A stretch of 20,168 nucleotides of DNA from Oxalobacteraceae bacterium (GTDB lineage Bacteria; Pseudomonadota; Gammaproteobacteria; Burkholderiales; Burkholderiaceae_D): positions 1 to 20,168 of the forward strand of contig CANKWG010000013.1 of the NCBI GenBank assembly GCA_947487325.1. The letters are read 5' to 3'. Shown here in pieces: positions 7,539 to 15,505 of the stretch. Numbering within the stretch: position 1 is the first letter of the stretch; each line of letters begins with the position of its first letter. The position numbers were made by a program, and so were the translations under genes. The notes under the pieces were generated by a model. It was not told the DNA's origin. It ran no database searches and was given only the letters and a program-made list of their open reading frames with translations.

Positions 7539-8513
7539 TTAAGTGCTACTCACCGCTTGAGGAAATCCTAGCGAACGATGCATAGCGCCTGATTTCGTAA
7601 TACACAACACATCGACATCCTGCAATGATGCGGTCAGTTCCAGTGATTTATTTGTACCGAGCACCATGCAGGCAGTTGATAAGCCGTCTGCCAGCAATCC
7701 CGATGGCGCCAACACGCTGACCGCAGCCAGCTCAGTCGGTGATGTACCCGTATGGGGATCCACGATATGGTGCTGAGAAAAATCATCAGTAAAACGCGTC
7801 GCATAATCACCCGAGCTGGCAAGGCAGCGACCATCCGCCGCCAGCACTTGTGCGAACCGGTTTTCACTTCGCGGGTCACGTATTGCGAGTGACCATGGAT
7901 CGCCCGCTTCGTTGGCGCCGAGGCTGGCGAGTTCACCGGTATCGAGCAGTGCATGACGAATGCCATGACGCTTGAGCGCAGCGAGCGCTTGATCTGCGCC
8001 ATAACCCTGAGCAATGCCATTAAGCGTCATGGCCATGCCACCCTCACGGAACCGAAGTTCGCGAGCGCTGATATCTAGTTTCTGCCAGCCCACCCGTGAC
8101 AAAGTCTGCTTTAGTGGCTGCGGCTGCCGGGCATTGGCGGCTTGCCATAGAGGCTGCACGGTCACATCAAAAGCGCCGTCTGTTCGCTGCGCTAAATACT
8201 GGGCAGTTTCGAGAACTTGTACCAAGCGAGGATCAGGCTGAATCAGCCATCCAACTTGATTCAGGCGTCCCACCTGACTGTCAGTACGATACACACTCAT
8301 CAGCGCATCCACTTCGCGCAAGGCGGTAAATGCAGAGGAGAGCGCAGCGCGCGCGGTTGTTTCGTTTTCATGCAGCACCGTCATCGACACGGTCGTGCCA
8401 AATACGATGCCGGCATCCGTATACGCGCGCAGTTGTGGTTCGCGCAACCAGAGGCCGGTTGCGCCCAGCAGCGGCAAACCCAGCATGGCGGTCAGCACCG
8501 TGCGACGTTTCAT
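7539..8513 (-). CDS. apbE: ApbE-family FAD:protein FMN transferase
   Basis: ApbE enzymes split FAD and attach FMN covalently to a Thr in partner flavoproteins outside the cytoplasm. This 324-residue protein shows the family core: FGTTVSMTV early, TLNGIAQGYGADQAL, a LLDTGELASLG segment in place of the usual LVNxGGD, HHIVDPHTGTSP, and LADGLSTACMVLG with the metal-site Asp. The N-terminus MKRRTVLTAMLGLPLLGATG looks like a signal, and the twin Arg could make it a Tat substrate. The frame stays open to 8639, but ATG 8513 overlaps the stop of the upstream NosR-like gene as ATGA and places the signal peptide at the N-terminus, so it is preferred. The obvious client is the adjacent NosR-like protein with its FMN-binding domain. 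Confidence 0.9.
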   Translation of the reverse strand: MKRRTVLTAMLGLPLLGATGLWLREPQLRAYTDAGIVFGTTVSMTVLHENETTARAALSSAFTALREVDALMSVYRTDSQVGRLNQVGWLIQPDPRLVQVLETAQYLAQRTDGAFDVTVQPLWQAANARQPQPLKQTLSRVGWQKLDISARELRFREGGMAMTLNGIAQGYGADQALAALKRHGIRHALLDTGELASLGANEAGDPWSLAIRDPRSENRFAQVLAADGRCLASSGDYATRFTDDFSQHHIVDPHTGTSPTELAAVSVLAPSGLLADGLSTACMVLGTNKSLELTASLQDVDVLCITKSGAMHRSLGFPQAVSST

Positions 8514-10615
8514 TGGGCCTCCAGCGAAGCTTGAACTGGACGAATGGGTATAGTCATGCCGCGCTTTGCTTGCAGGATGCGCGGCGCGCACTGCGTATCG
8601 CTGTGATAAATCACCACGCAATCCATACATTGAAAGCATTCAGCGTAGTCAATCTTGCCGTCGGGGCGAATGGCTTGATAGTCGCAGCGATGCTTACACG
8701 TCTGGCAGGGCGTGCCGCATTCGGCGCGACGTGGCAGCCATTTGAGCAGCTGGAGTTTGCCCAGAATGGCGAGTCCTGCACCGAACGGACACAGATAGCG
8801 ACAGAAAAATTTGTAGACCAGTGCGCTGGCAAGCACCATCGCGACTGCGTACGCGACAAAGGGCCAGGCGCGTAAAAAGTACAGGGTGATGCCGGTTTTG
8901 AAGGGTTCGATTTCTACCAGACTATCGGCGACTTCCGGCGCAAACCAGGCCGATAGCAGTATCGCTGCCAGTACGCCGTATTTGATTTTTTTTAGTTTCG
9001 CATCTGTTGATCGCCGCAGTTTGATTTGCGGAATCCGCAGTAATCGTGCCACTCGCGCGATCAGCTCCTGCAAGGCGCCGAAAGGACATAGCCAGCCACA
9101 AAAAGTCGCGCGCCCCCACAGGAAAAATGTGATGGCCACGAAAGCCCACAAGCAGACGGTCATCGGGTCATACAGGAAGAAAGCCAGACTGCGACTTTCT
9201 TTCAGCGATTGCACGACACCAGTCAGATTGACGATTGAGAGCTGACCTTGCGCATACCATCCAATAAAGCCCAGCGTAAATGTCAGAAAGCTGATGCGTA
9301 TGACAGTAAAGCGTCGTGCATTGGCGGTCAGCCAACGCTGTTGAAGCAGGAGGATGCTAAGTATCAGCAAAGCGCCGGCAAGCACGCCGAGTTCAGTTGC
9401 GCGTTGCTGCCAAATGCTGACCCAGGTTTTATTGTCGCCAGCGGGTACATCATAAAAACGTTCTGGCACTTCAATGCGATAAGGGAATGACGTCCGGATG
9501 ATCTCTGGGTACACCATGCCTTTTTCACGTTTAACGTCGAGGCTCAGCTCTAGGGGTTTGGATAAATCCAACCCGGTTTGTGCAATCACCCGAAACACTT
9601 TCATATTTTCGGGTGAGAGCGGTGTCCCATCGGCCAATTTCAGTTCAAGATCCAGATCGCGCATTTCAATCGGCAGGCCACCTTGTTTGAGCGAGAGCCG
9701 TTCCGGTGATGTACCTGGCTTGAAATCTTCGGGTGTAATCGAATAGCGACCGCCCCACATCACTAGAATCGCATGGTCGCCTTTTTCCAGTCGTTCGGAC
9801 AATCGCTGCCAGCTAGCAGCATCCAGCAGATTTTTACCTATGCTGGGCACAGACACGAGCGCACTGTACAGATCGATGAACATACCATCAGGATCAGCAC
9901 TGCCCTCCGTATCGAGTCCTTCGCCCAAGCTGCCAGCGTAGGCTTTTTCTACCTCGCGATTGGCCAGTGCGAGATGTGCTATCAGATTCTTCCCAAATAA
10001 TTGGGCGCCTGTCAGTGTTTCAAAATAATTCGCTTTGACACGCGCAATCTGGTCGGGATCGTGGCTGCCGGAGAAGCCGAGTTTTTTGCGAGCTACTGCC
10101 AGCGATGACGTCAGCAAAGTCTGGTTAATGATGCGTACTGATGCTGTCGCTTTCGATACGCCGTCGATACGCACATTGTTGCCATCCATGCGCGACTTCT
10201 GTCGCGTGCCGGTTTCAATGGTGATGTTTTGTGTGAGTGACAGGCCCTTGTACTGACTCACGAAATTGATCAGGGGCTGTGGACCATAGCCTTCCAAAAA
10301 AACAGGCTCATGATGCGAGACCACTTGCACATCTATGAAATTGCCTTTGGCATCGAGCGCCACCAGCAAATTGATGGGCGCACCGGCAAAGCCGGGCAGA
10401 GAGACGAAATCAATCGATTCGTAGACGTAGCCGATCAGCTCGATCGACGTCATCTCTTGCTTGAAGATGGGCCAGACAGGAAGTTCGGCGTCTTTGTCGC
10501 CCACAATAAAAGGCGAGGGAAATTTCTGCGACAGGGTCGCTTTCGTCATTACGCCAGCCTGCCCACTTTGCAGGGCCGCTAGCAGTAACAGGACCGCGGC
10601 GAGCAGCTGACGCAT
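8510..10615 (-). CDS. NosR/NirI-like membrane flavo-iron-sulfur protein
   Basis: This 701-residue protein has a signal peptide (1-20), then a periplasmic FMN-binding domain with the flavinylation-like segment DGVSKATAS (151-159; candidate Thr157). A long periplasmic region follows, and about five or six TM segments between about 408 and 605. Two polyferredoxin-type CxxxCP motifs sit at Cys506/Cys510 and Cys605/Cys609. The C-terminus carries cytoplasmic Cys clusters (633, 637, 640, 644 and 660, 663, 666, 676) that can hold two 4Fe-4S centres. Relatives such as NosR move electrons across the inner membrane to or from periplasmic enzymes. Here there is no nos or nir gene; the neighbours are a PedF-type cytochrome, a solute-binding protein and ApbE. 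It more likely links PQQ-dehydrogenase electron flow or its maturation to the membrane pool. Relative to the usual S/T-G-A-S/T motif, Gly is replaced by Lys155. Confidence 0.85.
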   Translation of the reverse strand: MRQLLAAVLLLLAALQSGQAGVMTKATLSQKFPSPFIVGDKDAELPVWPIFKQEMTSIELIGYVYESIDFVSLPGFAGAPINLLVALDAKGNFIDVQVVSHHEPVFLEGYGPQPLINFVSQYKGLSLTQNITIETGTRQKSRMDGNNVRIDGVSKATASVRIINQTLLTSSLAVARKKLGFSGSHDPDQIARVKANYFETLTGAQLFGKNLIAHLALANREVEKAYAGSLGEGLDTEGSADPDGMFIDLYSALVSVPSIGKNLLDAASWQRLSERLEKGDHAILVMWGGRYSITPEDFKPGTSPERLSLKQGGLPIEMRDLDLELKLADGTPLSPENMKVFRVIAQTGLDLSKPLELSLDVKREKGMVYPEIIRTSFPYRIEVPERFYDVPAGDNKTWVSIWQQRATELGVLAGALLILSILLLQQRWLTANARRFTVIRISFLTFTLGFIGWYAQGQLSIVNLTGVVQSLKESRSLAFFLYDPMTVCLWAFVAITFFLWGRATFCGWLCPFGALQELIARVARLLRIPQIKLRRSTDAKLKKIKYGVLAAILLSAWFAPEVADSLVEIEPFKTGITLYFLRAWPFVAYAVAMVLASALVYKFFCRYLCPFGAGLAILGKLQLLKWLPRRAECGTPCQTCKHRCDYQAIRPDGKIDYAECFQCMDCVVIYHSDTQCAPRILQAKRGMTIPIRPVQASLEAQ

Positions 10616-10637
10616 GTGCTACACGAGGGATGGGTGT

Positions 10638-11462
10638 TCAGGGTTTGACAGAGCGTACGCCGTGTTTTGCAAACAATGCGGCCATTTCGCCGGATTCGAA
10701 CATCTGATTAATTGCTGCTTGCAGCAGATTGGCGAGTTCGGTGTTTTCTTTGTTGACCGCCATGCCAGTCACCCAGCCTTTGCGGGGCAGACGTTCAAAC
10801 GGTGCTTCGGTCACTTCAATTTGTTTGTCGTCGCGAATCACCGATTCGATTTCTGAACGCGCAGCTACGACGGCATCCAATTCACCCACCTTGAGTTTTT
10901 GTAATGCCTCGGCAGGGCTCGGAAAAATCTGCACGTTGTCGCGCAGGCTCGCATCGCCCAGCAGCACCATCGCAGAAATGGATACTTTTTCAGCGCCTAG
11001 TCGTTTGCCTGTCAGTGATTCAGCGCCGTTCAGATCGGGAATGCTTTTGAGGTTGCGGGCTAGGCGAATAGTGTCACGATAGTAGGGTGCGAAAATTTCG
11101 ACCTTGTCATTTTTTTGCATCACTGCACGGTCAACCGGCACATGCATCATCACATCAGCCGGGCCAAAGCCAAGGTAATGACCTTTCCAGACCATGTTGC
11201 GCAAATCATCGTCGATGTTTTCGCCGGCGGGGAAGGGGATGAAACTCGCTTTCAGGCCCAGTTTTTTCGCCAGTGCCTCGGCCAGATCAACGTCGATGCC
11301 GCCCGATTTACTTGAGAAGGGTGCGAAGTCCTCATAAACAGCAAACGAGAGTTTGCCGCTGGCACGGATTTTTTCCATGTCGGCCAAGGCGGCGCCATGG
11401 AAAGCAATCGACAGGCTGGCGATCAGCCAGATGATGAGGCTACGCATGGTAAAGCGATACAT
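10638..11462 (-). CDS. Orphan periplasmic solute-binding protein (quinoprotein-associated, MoxJ/XoxJ-like type)
   Basis: This 274-residue family-3 type binding protein has a signal peptide (about 1-27, IAFHGAALA before DMEKI). The mature part shows the usual two-lobe sequence: GKLSFAVYEDFAPFS, GGIDVDLAEALAKKLGL, DVMMHVPV, GKRLGAEK, ELDAVVAARSEIESV and KENTELANLLQAAINQM. The open frame reaches 11477, but ATG 11462 has AGGGG five bases upstream and is preferred. No permease or ATPase gene accompanies it. Proteins of this type recur next to PQQ-dehydrogenase and c-cytochrome genes (the MoxJ/XoxJ position in methylotrophs), where a maturation or assembly role is suspected rather than transport. 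It lies between the pedF-like gene (97 bp upstream) and the NosR-like gene (22 bp downstream), evidently one operon. Confidence 0.82.
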   Translation of the reverse strand: MYRFTMRSLIIWLIASLSIAFHGAALADMEKIRASGKLSFAVYEDFAPFSSKSGGIDVDLAEALAKKLGLKASFIPFPAGENIDDDLRNMVWKGHYLGFGPADVMMHVPVDRAVMQKNDKVEIFAPYYRDTIRLARNLKSIPDLNGAESLTGKRLGAEKVSISAMVLLGDASLRDNVQIFPSPAEALQKLKVGELDAVVAARSEIESVIRDDKQIEVTEAPFERLPRKGWVTGMAVNKENTELANLLQAAINQMFESGEMAALFAKHGVRSVKP

Positions 11463-11521
11463 CTTGTCCCCTAGCATGCGCGTGTTGAATGGCGCTTTTT
11501 TTAATTGAACGAATCATACAC

Positions 11522-11546
11522 GGCGACGCTCAGCAGGAGCGCCGCC
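11522..11546 (-). repeat. Intercistronic hairpin after the pedF-like gene
   Basis: GGCGACGCTC (11522-11531) pairs with GAGCGCCGCC (11537-11546) around AGCAG, nine of ten pairs. It lies 14 bases past the pedF-like stop, with no T-run directly after it on the minus strand. It may stabilise the cytochrome mRNA or partly attenuate the downstream genes. Confidence 0.45.
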
Positions 11547-11559
11547 TTTGCAGCATGTT

Positions 11560-12030
11560 TCAGGGTTTGACGCGCTTTGTTTCCAGATACGCTTTGATCG
11601 CCCATACTGCTTCCTGCTGCAGGATGCCTTCGAAGGGCGGCATATAAACAGCACCATTCCGTACGCGACCTTTGCGTACGGTCGTTGCGTAGTAGTCGTC
11701 GTTTTCTTTGAAGCAGGCGGCCTTGCGATCGGCTGCCTGCGTCATGCAATCACGATCCAGCATGCGCAGATCTGGGGCGATGCCACCGGAAATTGCGTCA
11801 ATGCCATGGCAGCGTGCGCAGTTTTGCGTGTAGGCCGATGTACCCACCTTGATCGCTGCGGCATTGCCACGGTATGGGTTTTCGGCAGACCATTTGTCGC
11901 CGAGCGTGGGAAGACCCTTGGTATCTACTGCCTGGGGCGTAACATCGCCGTGCGCGAGCGCGGACAGGGAAAAAACAAGGGCGGCAGCGCCGCTGAGGCC
12001 GCAAATGGCGAGGCGTGTGAACAGCTTCAT
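11560..12030 (-). CDS. pedF: Periplasmic cytochrome c, PedF type (c-550)
   Basis: This 156-residue protein has a Sec signal (about 1-26, ending SLSALA before HGDVTPQ). One heme site is CARCH (Cys71, Cys74, His75), and Met130 in VYMPPFEG is the likely axial ligand. Two further Cys (95 and 106, in LDRDC and AACFKEN) probably form a disulfide. PedF is the soluble cytochrome that accepts electrons from PQQ-dependent alcohol dehydrogenases in Pseudomonas putida; the spacing of motifs and the mature N-terminus resemble it. The start ATG 12030 has GGAG eight bases upstream. It is the first gene behind the sigma-54 promoter at 12074-12088. The symbol is by family resemblance; the partner dehydrogenase is outside this window. 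Confidence 0.85.
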   Translation of the reverse strand: MKLFTRLAICGLSGAAALVFSLSALAHGDVTPQAVDTKGLPTLGDKWSAENPYRGNAAAIKVGTSAYTQNCARCHGIDAISGGIAPDLRMLDRDCMTQAADRKAACFKENDDYYATTVRKGRVRNGAVYMPPFEGILQQEAVWAIKAYLETKRVKP

Positions 12031-12073
12031 GAGGCAAACTCCGGAGTCGGTTAATTAAACGGTACTTAGGATC

Positions 12074-12088
12074 GCAATAGCCGTGCCA
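12074..12088 (-). promoter_or_regulatory. Sigma-54 (-24/-12) promoter of the pedF redox operon
   Basis: On the minus strand the sequence is TGGCACGGCTATTGC, an exact match to TGGCACG-N4-TTGC with the required 10 bases between the GG and GC pairs. Transcription should begin near 12062, about 30 bases before the pedF start codon. The divergent neighbour encodes a sigma-54 activator. An inverted repeat TGCCA-TG-TGGCA (12084-12095) overlaps the -24 box. Confidence 0.88.
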
Positions 12089-12112
12089 TGTGGCAAGTAG
12101 GGCCAATGCAGA

Positions 12113-12123
12113 CCGATTATCGG
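12113..12123. promoter_or_regulatory. Candidate activator-binding palindrome
   Basis: CCGAT-T-ATCGG is a perfect 5-bp inverted repeat lying between the sigma-54 promoter and the activator gene, about 55 bases upstream of the predicted pedF start site. A second imperfect dyad, GGAA-N11-TTCC (12140-12158), lies near -87, a more usual enhancer distance. Either could be the activator site; assignment is speculative. Confidence 0.25.
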
Positions 12124-12208
12124 ACTTTTGCTTCAGAACGGAACAAGTGCTACATTCCACATAACAAGAACGATAAAAAAAGAAACAATCGGGAAGACGG
12201 GGTGAGAC

Positions 12209-14233
12209 ATGGGTCAGGTATCAGGTCCCCAATCCGGGGGCGGGGGGTCTTTTGTAGCGCCATCACGATCGATATTGCCGGATAAGCAACTTGCTCCGGC
12301 GGGCATAGTTCATGCCTCGGATCAATCCGTCATGATTGAAGAATCCCACCGCCGTTCGGCCTTGTTTGGTCTGGCGCCCGAATCCCGGCCGGACTACTCG
12401 CCCATCCAGAGAGCCGATCTCGTCTGCCGAGTCGATGAGAATCGCGGGCTCTACAGCCATGCGCTGCCTGTGATGGAAACACTCTACGAGCAGATCATCA
12501 ACACCCATAGCATGGTCATTCTGACCGACGCGCAGGGCACCATCCTGCACACCATGGGCGACGATGATTTTCTGGAAAAGGCCGACCGTGTGGCCTTGCG
12601 CGCCGGAGTCGCCTGGTCAGAACAGAGCAAGGGTACCAACGCCATTGGCACCGCCATCGCGGAGCAGGCGCCCACCCTCGTGCATGCGGACCAGCATTAT
12701 CTGGCGGTGAATCATTTTCTTACTTGCTCGGCGGCGCCGATCATTGATCATCAGGGGCGCGTGATCGGTGTACTTGATGTCACCGGCGACCAGCGCAGTT
12801 TTCACAAGCACACGATGGCACTGGTACGCATGTCGGCCCAGATGATAGAGAACCAATTGTTCTCGGCCGCTTTCGATGACGCTATCACCCTGCATTTCCA
12901 TAGTCGCCCTGAATTCATTGGCACGTTGATGGAAGGCATCGCCTCATTTTCGATGTCCGGCCGCTTCCTGTCGGCCAATCGCAGTGGTCTGTTTCAGTTG
13001 GGGCTGCCGTTGTCGGCGCTGCAAACGCACACCTTCAGTTCGCTGTTTGGCATGCCGGTCTCGGCACTGTTCGATCATTACCGCGCGAGTACGCCCACGC
13101 TGTTGGATCTTTGCTTGCATACGGGTGTGCGGGTTTCCGCTCGCGCTGAATTGAGGCCGGCGAGTCTGTTTTTTCAGTCAGAAAGCAAGCTTCAGGATAA
13201 CGCGCCCAGCCGCGCCGAGCGATCCGCTGCGCGGCGTGAGGATGGACGTAAAGAGACCACGCGTCAGCAACGACTCTCGAGTTTGCATTACCTAGATACC
13301 GGCGATGAAAAAGTCGCTGCAATCATTCACAAAGTTAATCTCGTCATGGGTCGTGATATCCCCATTCTCATTACGGGCGAGACTGGCACGGGCAAGGAAC
13401 TGCTCGCGCAGGCCATACACAATGATTCTCCGCGTGCCGATGGTCCTTTTATTGCCGTCAACTGTGCGTCGATTCCTGAAAGTCTGATTGAATCGGAATT
13501 ATTTGGTTACGAGGACGGTGCATTTACTGGCGCTCGCAAAAAAGGCAGCACTGGCAAGATCCTTCAGGCGAATGGCGGGTCGCTCTTCCTTGATGAAATC
13601 GGCGACATGCCTCTCGGATTGCAAGCGCGGTTGCTGCGCGTCTTGCAGGAGCGACTGGTTATGCCATTAGGGAGTAACAAATCCATTCCGGTGAATGTGG
13701 CCCTGATCTGTGCGACCAATCGCAATTTGCGCGACATGATTGCAAAAGCGCAGTTCCGCGAAGATTTGTATTACCGTCTGAATGGCCTGGTCGTCCGTCT
13801 GCCGCCTCTGCGCGAGCGCGGCGACCTCGAGGTTGTCATTCATCGCTTGCTGGCCGCAGAGGCCAATGGCGAGCCACCCACGGTATCGCCCGAAGTGATG
13901 GCCTTGTTCAAGCGTCACAATTGGCCGGGCAACTTCCGACAGCTGACCAATTTGCTGCGTACCGCTATTGTCATGGCGGGATCCGCGCGCGAAGTGAACA
14001 TCGAGCATCTACCCGAAGATTTTCTCGACGATGTTGGTCAACTTCCAGCCAGCAGCGACATCGTGTCCCAAGGTCCGGCCAAGGCGGACCTGGCTCAGGG
14101 TAACGTCCGGCTGGAAGATGTGGAATTGTTGACCATACAAAAATCTTTGGATGAGCATCGCGGGAACGTCTCGGCAGCTGCTCGTGCTCTGGGCGTGTCG
14201 CGTAACACCATTTATCGCAAGCTGCAGAGATAA
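12209..14233 (+). CDS. Sigma-54-dependent transcriptional activator (AcoR-like: GAF, AAA+, Fis HTH)
   Basis: This 674-residue bacterial enhancer-binding protein has an N-terminal GAF-type sensor region (about 80-225, including GVAWSEQSKGTNAIGTAI as in AcoR/AcxR relatives) and a middle segment (about 235-330) that may be PAS-like. The AAA+ domain carries Walker A GETGTGKE (about 390-397), the sigma-54 contact loop GAFTGA (437-442) and Walker B SLFLDEIGD (about 459-467). A Fis-type helix-turn-helix closes it (GNVSAAARALGVSRNTIYRK, about 651-670). There is no receiver domain, so it probably senses a small molecule directly. ATG 12209 follows GGGG by six bases. It is divergent from the pedF operon, whose promoter is of the sigma-54 type, making that operon its likely target. 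The inducing ligand is unknown; an alcohol or aldehyde is plausible. Confidence 0.9.
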   Translation: MGQVSGPQSGGGGSFVAPSRSILPDKQLAPAGIVHASDQSVMIEESHRRSALFGLAPESRPDYSPIQRADLVCRVDENRGLYSHALPVMETLYEQIINTHSMVILTDAQGTILHTMGDDDFLEKADRVALRAGVAWSEQSKGTNAIGTAIAEQAPTLVHADQHYLAVNHFLTCSAAPIIDHQGRVIGVLDVTGDQRSFHKHTMALVRMSAQMIENQLFSAAFDDAITLHFHSRPEFIGTLMEGIASFSMSGRFLSANRSGLFQLGLPLSALQTHTFSSLFGMPVSALFDHYRASTPTLLDLCLHTGVRVSARAELRPASLFFQSESKLQDNAPSRAERSAARREDGRKETTRQQRLSSLHYLDTGDEKVAAIIHKVNLVMGRDIPILITGETGTGKELLAQAIHNDSPRADGPFIAVNCASIPESLIESELFGYEDGAFTGARKKGSTGKILQANGGSLFLDEIGDMPLGLQARLLRVLQERLVMPLGSNKSIPVNVALICATNRNLRDMIAKAQFREDLYYRLNGLVVRLPPLRERGDLEVVIHRLLAAEANGEPPTVSPEVMALFKRHNWPGNFRQLTNLLRTAIVMAGSAREVNIEHLPEDFLDDVGQLPASSDIVSQGPAKADLAQGNVRLEDVELLTIQKSLDEHRGNVSAAARALGVSRNTIYRKLQR

Positions 14234-14252
14234 CAGCAGCAACAGATTGAAG

Positions 14253-14286
14253 CCGGCACGAGTCATTGCTCGTTGCCGGTTTTTTT
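14253..14286 (+). terminator. Rho-independent terminator of the activator gene
   Basis: CCGGCACGAG (14253-14262) pairs with CTCGTTGCCGG (14269-14279) with one bulged base, followed by seven T. It begins 20 bases after the activator stop. The left flank is not A-rich, so it acts mainly on the plus strand and not for the convergent gene ending at 14290. Confidence 0.85.
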
Positions 14287-14289
14287 ATT

Positions 14290-15225
14290 TCAAGATGATG
14301 GATGTAGTTCCAGTACGGCTTCGCGCAGTGCAGCCGCAATTAAAGGATCGGCCGGCGTGTGTCCGCCGCGCGGTACCCAATGCAGGCGCGCATGAGGTAT
14401 GAGTTTGGCCAGACGCACCGCGTTTTCTGGCGGGCAGACCAAGTCATGACTGCCATGCACGATCACTGTTGGCGTGTTGGCCAGTGCGTTTGCGGCGCCG
14501 AGCAAGTCGGCCTCACGCGTGAAGCATGCATTCAAAAGGTAATGCGCTTGCAGTCGGTACTTGCCTATCGTGCGTGCCGAGGCTTTTGATGTCGTGGTGG
14601 GCAGCGCTAGTTTGCCCGACATTGCTTGCATGACGGCCTCTTCATAAGCACCCCAGCGTGTGGCAGCGTCTTCAGCTTCTTGTTCTGATCCATACAGTAA
14701 TTGTTTGCCGAGTGTAGCGAGTACTTGCTGCTTTTGTTCTTCCTGCCAACCCAGCGTCATTTCTTCCCACGCCTGCGGCACCATCGCGCGCAGCGACTGA
14801 AAAAACCAGTTCAGTTCACGCTCACTTGCAAGAAAGCTACCCCGCAATACCATGGCGCGTATGCGATGTGCATGTTGAGCAGCATAGAGCAGCGCCAGTG
14901 TCGCGCCCCATGAGCCGCCGACCACCATCCACCGTTCAATGCCCAAGCGTTCGCGAATCATCTCGATATCGGCGACCAGTTTTGTACTGTCATTGTTGAT
15001 GATTTCGCCGTGCGGTTGCGATTTTCCGGCGCCGCGTTGATCAAACAGCACCACGCGCTGTCGCGTCAGGTCAAACCACTCCAGCACCGAGGGCTGCGTG
15101 CCGCTGCCGGGGCCGCCGTGCAGGACCACCGCCGCGGGTGCATCGGGTTGGCCGTACTGGGCAACAAACAAGGTGTGGCCATCGCTGGTGGGTAGGTTTT
15201 GTTGGTCGAAGGGAGTCGCAGACAT
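14290..15225 (-). CDS. pip: Proline iminopeptidase (alpha/beta hydrolase, S33 type)
   Basis: This 311-residue cytoplasmic alpha/beta hydrolase has the oxyanion motif HGGPGSG, the FDQRGAGKS segment typical of prolyl aminopeptidases, the nucleophile elbow GGSWG (Ser105), a helical cap (about 125-235), HGSHDLVCP bearing the catalytic Asp, and RGGHTP bearing the catalytic His. The family releases N-terminal proline from peptides. There is no signal peptide. ATG 15225 is preceded by GGAAAAATCC. It is transcribed away from pqqB. Nothing shows a direct tie to PQQ, although peptidases that trim the PQQ precursor peptide are needed by the pathway and are sometimes encoded nearby; the known ones (PqqF/G types) belong to other families. 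Confidence 0.88.
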   Translation of the reverse strand: MSATPFDQQNLPTSDGHTLFVAQYGQPDAPAAVVLHGGPGSGTQPSVLEWFDLTRQRVVLFDQRGAGKSQPHGEIINNDSTKLVADIEMIRERLGIERWMVVGGSWGATLALLYAAQHAHRIRAMVLRGSFLASERELNWFFQSLRAMVPQAWEEMTLGWQEEQKQQVLATLGKQLLYGSEQEAEDAATRWGAYEEAVMQAMSGKLALPTTTSKASARTIGKYRLQAHYLLNACFTREADLLGAANALANTPTVIVHGSHDLVCPPENAVRLAKLIPHARLHWVPRGGHTPADPLIAAALREAVLELHPSS

Positions 15226-15359
15226 GGATTTTTCCGGGCGTGCTTTGGGCTAGAATGACCCCAATAAATAACACAAGAGACCAGTTTCGCCCCAACGCAA
15301 TTTACTGAAAAACCTTGCGCGATGCGCGTAAAGCGCTGTTTTCAAAGGGGCGAGAGGAG

Positions 15360-15503
15360 ATGACAATGCCTACCCGCTTTTCCGGCCTGATGGTTTCAGC
15401 CGATTTTCTATCCCGCTTTCCTGCGCAGGCAATGAGCGGTCTTTGCATCAATCGCTTCGATTGCGTTAAAAATTACGCATTCCCGGCTACGCACAACACT
15501 TAA
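15360..15503 (+). CDS. Small ORF at the pqqA position, not a canonical PqqA
   Basis: A strong ribosome-binding site (GAGAGGAG, 15352-15359) precedes ATG 15360 and ATG 15366. The second is better spaced and gives 45 residues; the first gives 47. The ORF ends 18 bases before pqqB, exactly where pqqA usually lies. The peptide begins MPTRFSGLMVSADFLSRF and ends FDCVKNYAFPATHNT. PqqA precursors need a Glu and a Tyr spaced as ExxxY for crosslinking by PqqE. This peptide has a Tyr but no Glu at all, and the other frames show no such motif either. It could be a leader peptide, an unrelated small protein, or chance. I do not call it pqqA. Confidence 0.35.
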   Translation: MTMPTRFSGLMVSADFLSRFPAQAMSGLCINRFDCVKNYAFPATHNT

Positions 15504-15505
15504 CA

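Noticed and set aside
8514..8639. Extended N-terminus of ApbE
   Set aside because: It would bury the signal peptide inside the protein and overlap the NosR-like C-terminus; ATG 8513 fits better.
8330..8875. Long plus-strand ORF of 181 codons
   Set aside because: It is antisense to the apbE/NosR-like junction and its composition is that of a shadow frame.
14255..14269. GGCACGAGTCATTGC as a second sigma-54 promoter
   Set aside because: There are 11 rather than 10 bases between GG and GC, and the sequence is explained by the terminator stem of the activator gene.
15449..15463. CAATCG-CTT-CGATTG as a terminator before pqqB
   Set aside because: The stem is short, has no T-run, and lies inside the small ORF; at most it is part of a leader fold.
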